Source: Streptomyces sp. RKAG293 (GTDB taxonomy: Bacteria; Actinomycetota; Actinomycetes; Streptomycetales; Streptomycetaceae). Taken from it: a stretch of 64,000 nt of DNA. Location: positions 2,672,501 through 2,736,500 of the forward strand of contig NZ_JAJOZB010000001.1 in NCBI RefSeq assembly GCF_023701745.1. Reading direction: 5' to 3'. Within the stretch, counting starts at the first letter, position 1; every line of letters begins with the position of its first letter. The notes beneath the pieces were generated by a model, which ran no database searches, was not told the origin of the DNA, and saw only the letters and a program-made list of their open reading frames with translations. Position numbers and translations under genes: made by a program. Below are positions 60,351 through 64,000 of this stretch, piece after piece.

Positions 60351-60997
60351 GATGTGGTCTCCACGAGGTCGGCGGCGCGGAACAGGCGGAAGGTGGAGCT
60401 GATGGCGTCGAAGACGTCGAGCAGCGCCGGCGCCACCTCCACGGCGGGACTGCTGCACGAGACGATGGCGACGCGGTTCACGTCCCGCAGCGGTACGAAG
60501 GTCTGCATGGTGACGACGCGCATCGGGCGGCCGGACTCGTCCTCGATGTCCTCGACCCCGTGGCTGCGGGCGGCGGGCCCGGCGTCCGGGAGTTCGACGG
60601 TGGACAGCTCGGTCCAGGTGTCGCCCTCGGCCTTGGCCGTCTTCGCGCTGAGCGGTGCGAGCAGCGGGGACAGCCGGTCCTCGGCGTCGCTGCTCGCGTC
60701 GACCGGCCCGGCGACGAAGGAGACGGTGACGCAGGCGGGCAGCAGGCCGTCCGCGACCGGTTCCGCCATCACCGCGCAGTAGACCGCGCCGGCGTTCCAG
60801 GCGGCCGCCGCCTGGTTGCGCAGCAGCCGGACGATGTCGGAGCGGCGCTCGCGCAGTTCGGGCAGGTCGGTGAGGCGCCGGCTGACGAGGTCGGCCGCCG
60901 AGGCGGCCCGGGTCGCGGGGCGGACGTCGACCTCGAACCAGCTGCCGGGGACGCGCAGCGTGTAGCCGACGCCGGTGTCGAACTTCGGGCCGCTCAC
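60347..60997 (-). CDS. Mog1/PsbP-like 216-aa protein of the T7 cassette
   Basis: The 216-residue protein has no signal peptide. It begins near GYTLRVPGSWFEVDVRP and ends with a helix VFDAISSTFRLF. The pattern of a buried Trp/Phe strand start plus a final FDxI-STFR helix resembles the Mog1/PsbP/DUF1795 fold. DUF1795 proteins act as chaperones for effectors in type VI systems, so a similar role for the neighbouring effector is plausible. GTG at 60997 overlaps the WXG gene stop, and its own stop overlaps the effector start (GTGA both times). Confidence 0.6.
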   Translation of the reverse strand: MSGPKFDTGVGYTLRVPGSWFEVDVRPATRAASAADLVSRRLTDLPELRERRSDIVRLLRNQAAAAWNAGAVYCAVMAEPVADGLLPACVTVSFVAGPVDASSDAEDRLSPLLAPLSAKTAKAEGDTWTELSTVELPDAGPAARSHGVEDIEDESGRPMRVVTMQTFVPLRDVNRVAIVSCSSPAVEVAPALLDVFDAISSTFRLFRAADLVETTS

Positions 60998-61293
60998 TGC
61001 GGCGCCCTGGTGCCGTCGCGCAGTTGCTTGGCCAGGTCCTCGTCGACCTTGGTGTAGGCCTTCACGGCCTCGGTGACCATGGAGGACAGCACGCCGGCGG
61101 TGTTCTCGACATGGCCGCGCCCGTCCCGCCAGCGCTTCTCGAAGTGGTGCATCGCGTCGCGGACCCGGCCGTCGCCGTAGTCGGAGTCGAAGGAGTCGAT
61201 CACCGAGTGGCTGGATTCGAGCCCCCGTTTGATCCGGGTGAGCTGGCCGGTGAACGCGTCCAGTGCCCCCAGGTCGTATCCCAGGTCCGTCAT
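60994..61293 (-). CDS. WXG100-like small secreted protein
   Basis: A 99-residue helical protein with no signal peptide. Its size and helical hairpin shape fit ESAT-6/WXG100 proteins. Instead of the exact WxG turn it has HHFEKRWRDGRGHVENTAG, where W-R-D-G could form the turn. GGGAGG lies 5 bases before the ATG at 61293. It is first in the cassette, 130 bases after hisI. It probably partners the effector two genes down. Confidence 0.65.
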   Translation of the reverse strand: MTDLGYDLGALDAFTGQLTRIKRGLESSHSVIDSFDSDYGDGRVRDAMHHFEKRWRDGRGHVENTAGVLSSMVTEAVKAYTKVDEDLAKQLRDGTRAPQ

Positions 61294-61423
61294 CGAACCC
61301 TCCCATCGATCCGCGGACCGACAGCTTGCCACAGTGGCCGATAACGTTTACGGCCAGGCGGGAAGGTCACCGGGATCGTGGCGGCGGACCCGGACGGAAC
61401 CGGACGGAACCCGGGTCGGGGGG

Positions 61424-61807
61424 TCAGGGGCCCAGCGGCAGCGGGTCGGCGTCGAAGCAGGTGCGGTCGCCGGTGTGGCAGGCGGCACCGGTCTGGTCGA
61501 CCTTGACGAGCAGGGTGTCGCCGTCGCAGTCGAGGGCGACGGACTTGACGTGCTGGACGTGCCCCGAGGTGTCGCCCTTGACCCAGTACTCGCCGCGGCT
61601 GCGGCTCCAGTACGTGCAGCGGCCGGTGGTGAGCGTGCGGTGCAGCGCCTCGTCGTCCATCCAGCCGAGCATGAGCACCTCGCCGGTGTCGTACTGCTGC
61701 GCGATGGCGGGGACGAGCCCGTCGGCGGTGCGCTTGAGGCGGGCGGCCACGGCCGGGTCGAGCGGGGAGGACGGGGACGCGGGGGACGGTGCGGCGGTGT
61801 CGGGCAT
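61424..61807 (-). CDS. hisI: phosphoribosyl-AMP cyclohydrolase
   Basis: The 127-residue enzyme opens the ring of phosphoribosyl-AMP in histidine synthesis. Family motifs are present: [41 protein letters not shown], the Mg-binding [14 protein letters not shown] and the zinc Cys/His end CHTGDRTCF. The first 15 residues are Ala/Ser/Pro filler. ATG 61807 starts it, with AGAGG just upstream. The T7 cassette follows on the same strand. Confidence 0.95.
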   Translation of the reverse strand: MPDTAAPSPASPSSPLDPAVAARLKRTADGLVPAIAQQYDTGEVLMLGWMDDEALHRTLTTGRCTYWSRSRGEYWVKGDTSGHVQHVKSVALDCDGDTLLVKVDQTGAACHTGDRTCFDADPLPLGP

Positions 61808-61942
61808 GCCTCTATTGTGCCGCCGGTCCCTCCGGCGTTTCGCGCCGCCCAAAAGGTGCGTTCGGTGATGAACACGGCAGGTTCACCGACCTTGATTCCC
61901 TAGTCGCTCGCCGTTGTCACCCGTATGGGGCATCCTTCGTGC

Positions 61943-62844
61943 ATGGGTTTTCCTCCGCCTCCGCCGAACGGTCAGCCGCCACCAGGGCAAGGTGGCGGCT
62001 TCGGTCCGCCGCAGAACTTTGGTCCGCCGACTCCACCTCCTCCGCCGGGTGACGGCTACGGCTATCCGCAAGGCGGCCAGGGCGGTTACGGATATCCGCA
62101 GGGTGGTCAAGGGGGCCAGGGGGCCAGGGGGGTTACGGCCCGCCCGGTCCTCCCGGACCGCCGGTGCCTCCCGGCGGCTACGGCTATCCGCCCGGTGGCG
62201 GCGGCTATCCCCCGCCGCCCGGCGGCGGCAACAACAACGGCCGGAACGCGGCGATAGCGATCGGTGCGGTGGTCGTCGTCGGGGCGATCATCGGCGGCAT
62301 CGTCCTGGCCAGCAGCGGTGGCGGCGACAAGAAGCCGGACGCGCTCACCAGCTCCAGCTCGTCCTCGTCCACCTCGGCGTTCCCGACGCCGACGGTGACG
62401 CTGCCGACCGACCTGCCGACGCTCGACATACCCACCGACCTGCCGACCACCGGCTCCACCACCAGCAGCCCGACCCCGGACCTGGTGCCGTACGTCGTGC
62501 TGAACCCGGGCAAGTGCTTCGACCACCCGGGCCTGGACAGCAGCGTGTCCGTCGTCACGACCCGCTCGTGCAGTTCGCCGCACGACGGCGAGGTCGTCGC
62601 GAACGAGACCCTGACCGGCAGCTTCACCACCGAGACCGAGCTCCAGACCAAGGTGCTGAAGCTGTGCGAGCCGGACGCCAAGAAGCGTCTCGCCCGTATC
62701 CCGGCCGACGGCAAGACCTATTACTACTACGCGCTGTACCCGTCGCTCATGACGTACCAGATCCAGAAGAAGGACACGATCTCCTGCTCGCTGACCCTCA
62801 GCAACAAGGTCGACGGGAAGAAGCTCACCAAGGCCCTGCCGTAG
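61943..62844 (+). pseudogene. septum-formation-family membrane protein, frameshifted in a G-tract repeat
   Basis: If one base is restored, this gives an intact protein of 300 residues. It has a Gly/Pro/Gln/Tyr-rich cytoplasmic tail (GYGYPQGGQGG repeats), one membrane helix (IAIGAVVVVGAIIGGIVLAS), a Ser/Thr/Pro linker, and an external domain with PGKCFDHPG and SCSSPHDGEVV, the Cys/His pattern of the septum formation family. As given, the frame is lost inside three G-runs of 5, 5 and 6 bases at 62111-62132 and re-entered one frame over. The length from ATG to stop is one base short of a multiple of three. A sequencing or assembly error is likely; phase variation is possible. Confidence 0.8.
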
Positions 62845-62877
62845 CCGCACGGCGAGGGGTGGACCTAACCTGACGTC

Positions 62878-63510
62878 ATGTCGACTCATGCGCAGCGTGA
62901 ACGTCTGCTCCTCGCCGATCTGCTGGAGAACGCCGGGGCGGGTGCTCCGACGCTCTGCGAGGGCTGGACCGCCCGCGATCTGGCCGCGCACCTCGTCGTC
63001 CGCGAGCGCCGCAGCGATGCCGCGGCCGGGATCGTGATCCCGCAGCTCGCCGCCCGGATGGAGCGCGTCCGGCAGGAGTTCGCGCAGAAGCCGTTCGAGG
63101 AGCTGGTGCAGCTCATCCGCACCGGGCCGCCGCGGATGTCGCCGTTCTCCCTCAAGCAGATCGACGAGGCGGCCAACACCGTCGAGTTCTTCGTCCACGC
63201 CGAGGACGTCCGCCGTGCGCAGCCGGAGTGGACTCCCCGTGAGCTGGACGGCGTCTTCTCCGACACCCTGTGGAAGCGCCTGGAGCGCATGGCCCGGGTC
63301 GCGGGCCGCAGGTCCCCCGTCGGGCTGGTCCTGCGCCGCCCCGACGGCCAGACCGCCGTCGCGCACAAGGGCACCCCGGTCGTGACGGTCACCGGTGAGC
63401 CGGGTGAGCTGACGATCTTCGCCTTCGGCCGCCAGGAGGCGGCGCGGGTCGAGACCGAGGGCGACAAGGCCGCCGTGGCCACGGTGTACGACACCAAGCT
63501 CGGCCTCTAG
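62878..63510 (+). CDS. TIGR03085 (mycothiol-isomerase-like) protein
   Basis: The 210-residue protein belongs to TIGR03085, related to maleylpyruvate isomerases of the mycothiol-dependent / DinB-like superfamily. It has LCEGWTARDLAAHLVVRERR with the metal-binding His and an EFFVHAEDVRRAQPEW segment supplying a second His. No reaction is proven for this family. It follows the septum-formation gene by 33 bases and may be co-transcribed. Its stop codon lies inside the left terminal repeat of the MITE-like element. Confidence 0.87.
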   Translation: MSTHAQRERLLLADLLENAGAGAPTLCEGWTARDLAAHLVVRERRSDAAAGIVIPQLAARMERVRQEFAQKPFEELVQLIRTGPPRMSPFSLKQIDEAANTVEFFVHAEDVRRAQPEWTPRELDGVFSDTLWKRLERMARVAGRRSPVGLVLRRPDGQTAVAHKGTPVVTVTGEPGELTIFAFGRQEAARVETEGDKAAVATVYDTKLGL

Positions 63511-63672
63511 GGTCTGTCGTCTGGATCTCCGTGGGGGAAGGAGCGGTGTCCGGTGCGTGCAGCTGCAAGGCGGAGGAGGGAGGCGACGCGGAGCGTCGTC
63601 GACCGACGACAACGCGGCAGATGTGCGTGCTGGACACCGCGACGCCGCGGAGATCCAGACGACAGACCCTAG
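63507..63672. repeat. 166-bp MITE-like inverted repeat
   Basis: The two ends are perfect 25-bp inverted repeats (63507-63531 and 63648-63672), both ending in CTAG. Inside there are further inverted pairs (GCGGTGTCC at 63543-63551 with GGACACCGC at 63632-63640), so the whole element can fold into one long hairpin. There is no coding potential. It has the form of a non-autonomous transposon whose target was CTAG. I remember similar short elements in Streptomyces. It lies between convergent genes and may act as a terminator. Confidence 0.82.
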
Positions 63673-63694
63673 GCCGGACCCCGTCGCGCGGCCG

Positions 63695-64000
63695 TCAGCG
63701 GGCCCGAGTGGCGTCCAGCAGGATGCGGCGCAGTTCGCGGGCGGCGCGGGGCGGTGAGACGTCGCCGCGGTGCGCGACGGAGATGGTGCGGTGCAGGCCG
63801 GGGGCGGCGAACGGGGTGATGCGCAGGCCCGAGCGCTCCGCGACCATGCTGGGGACCACGGCGAGGCCCAGGCCGGCCCGGACGAAGCCGAGGACCGCGT
63901 CCATCTCGCCGCCCTCGACGGAGAAGGACGGTTCGAAGCCGGCCGCCCGGCAGGCCGCGAGGGTGTACTCCCGCAGGTCGTAGCCGCGGCGGAACATCAC
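63695..64000 (-). CDS. LysR-family regulator, C-terminal part only
   Basis: The last 101 residues of a gene whose start lies beyond the right edge. The sequence fits the effector-binding domain of LysR regulators: SVEGGEMDAVLGFVRAGLGLAVVPSMVAERSGLRI followed by HRTISVAHRGDVSPPRAARE. The DNA-binding half is outside the window. The effector is unknown. Confidence 0.85.
   Translation of the reverse strand: MMFRRGYDLREYTLAACRAAGFEPSFSVEGGEMDAVLGFVRAGLGLAVVPSMVAERSGLRITPFAAPGLHRTISVAHRGDVSPPRAARELRRILLDATRAR

Overview
The window is chromosomal DNA from a Streptomyces-type actinomycete. Evidence: GC is very high throughout, GTG and TTG starts are frequent, neighbouring genes often overlap by 4 bases (ATGA or GTGA), Tat signals are present, and the gene order follows the Streptomyces core chromosome: rpsA - polA - liv ABC transporter - ANTAR regulator - pyruvate kinase - gltBD - lgt - trpA/B/M/C - trpE - hisI. 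No prophage, CRISPR array or intact insertion sequence was seen.

Layout. 1-14.8 kb: ribosomal protein S1 with a clear promoter, a methyltransferase, helicase HrpB, a DUF3068 membrane protein, a tiny membrane peptide, a secreted lytic transglycosylase with a Thr/Pro tail, a DUF4184 membrane protein, DNA polymerase I, an FdhF/YdeP-type molybdopterin oxidoreductase and a PaaI-type thioesterase. 14.6-21.5 kb: a small-protein pair, then a complete branched-chain amino acid ABC transporter (binding protein, two permeases, two ATPases) ended by a perfect 21-bp hairpin. 21.5-25.2 kb: an ANTAR response regulator, a tRNA gene with anticodon CAA but a short variable arm, an HTH-LAGLIDADG protein directly after it, a small secreted protein, and pyruvate kinase. 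25.3-39.8 kb is more accessory: a SIMPL protein, a Tat-exported 5'-nucleotidase, a decarboxylase plus N-hydroxylase pair resembling desferrioxamine DesA/DesB, aminopeptidase N, an AraC regulator next to a frameshifted GH101 glycosidase, an orphan NarL-type regulator, and an uncharacterised HEVMH zinc-protease-like protein.

39.9-54.3 kb is nitrogen and tryptophan metabolism: glutamate synthase (gltBD), a VIT-type transporter, lgt, a DsbA-like thiol protein, and the trp group trpC-trpM-trpB-trpA with its companions (DUF2752, HGxxPAAW, TIGR02234). trpM is a 47-codon gene that is easy to miss. A secreted S53-like protease sits between the companions and trpE. 57.5-61.3 kb holds a tightly overlapped five-gene cassette between hisI and trpE: a WXG100-like protein, a small protein that may be a chaperone, a 607-aa putative type VII secretion effector, a 122-aa orphan that may be its immunity protein, and an SseB-domain protein. 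The window ends with a frameshifted septum-formation-family protein, a TIGR03085 protein, a 166-bp MITE-like inverted repeat and a truncated LysR regulator.

The most interesting parts are the effector cassette spliced in front of trpE, the unusual tRNA with its neighbouring LAGLIDADG protein, the des-like pair lacking the usual partners, and two genes each apparently missing one base in a G/C run (GH101 and the septum-formation protein).
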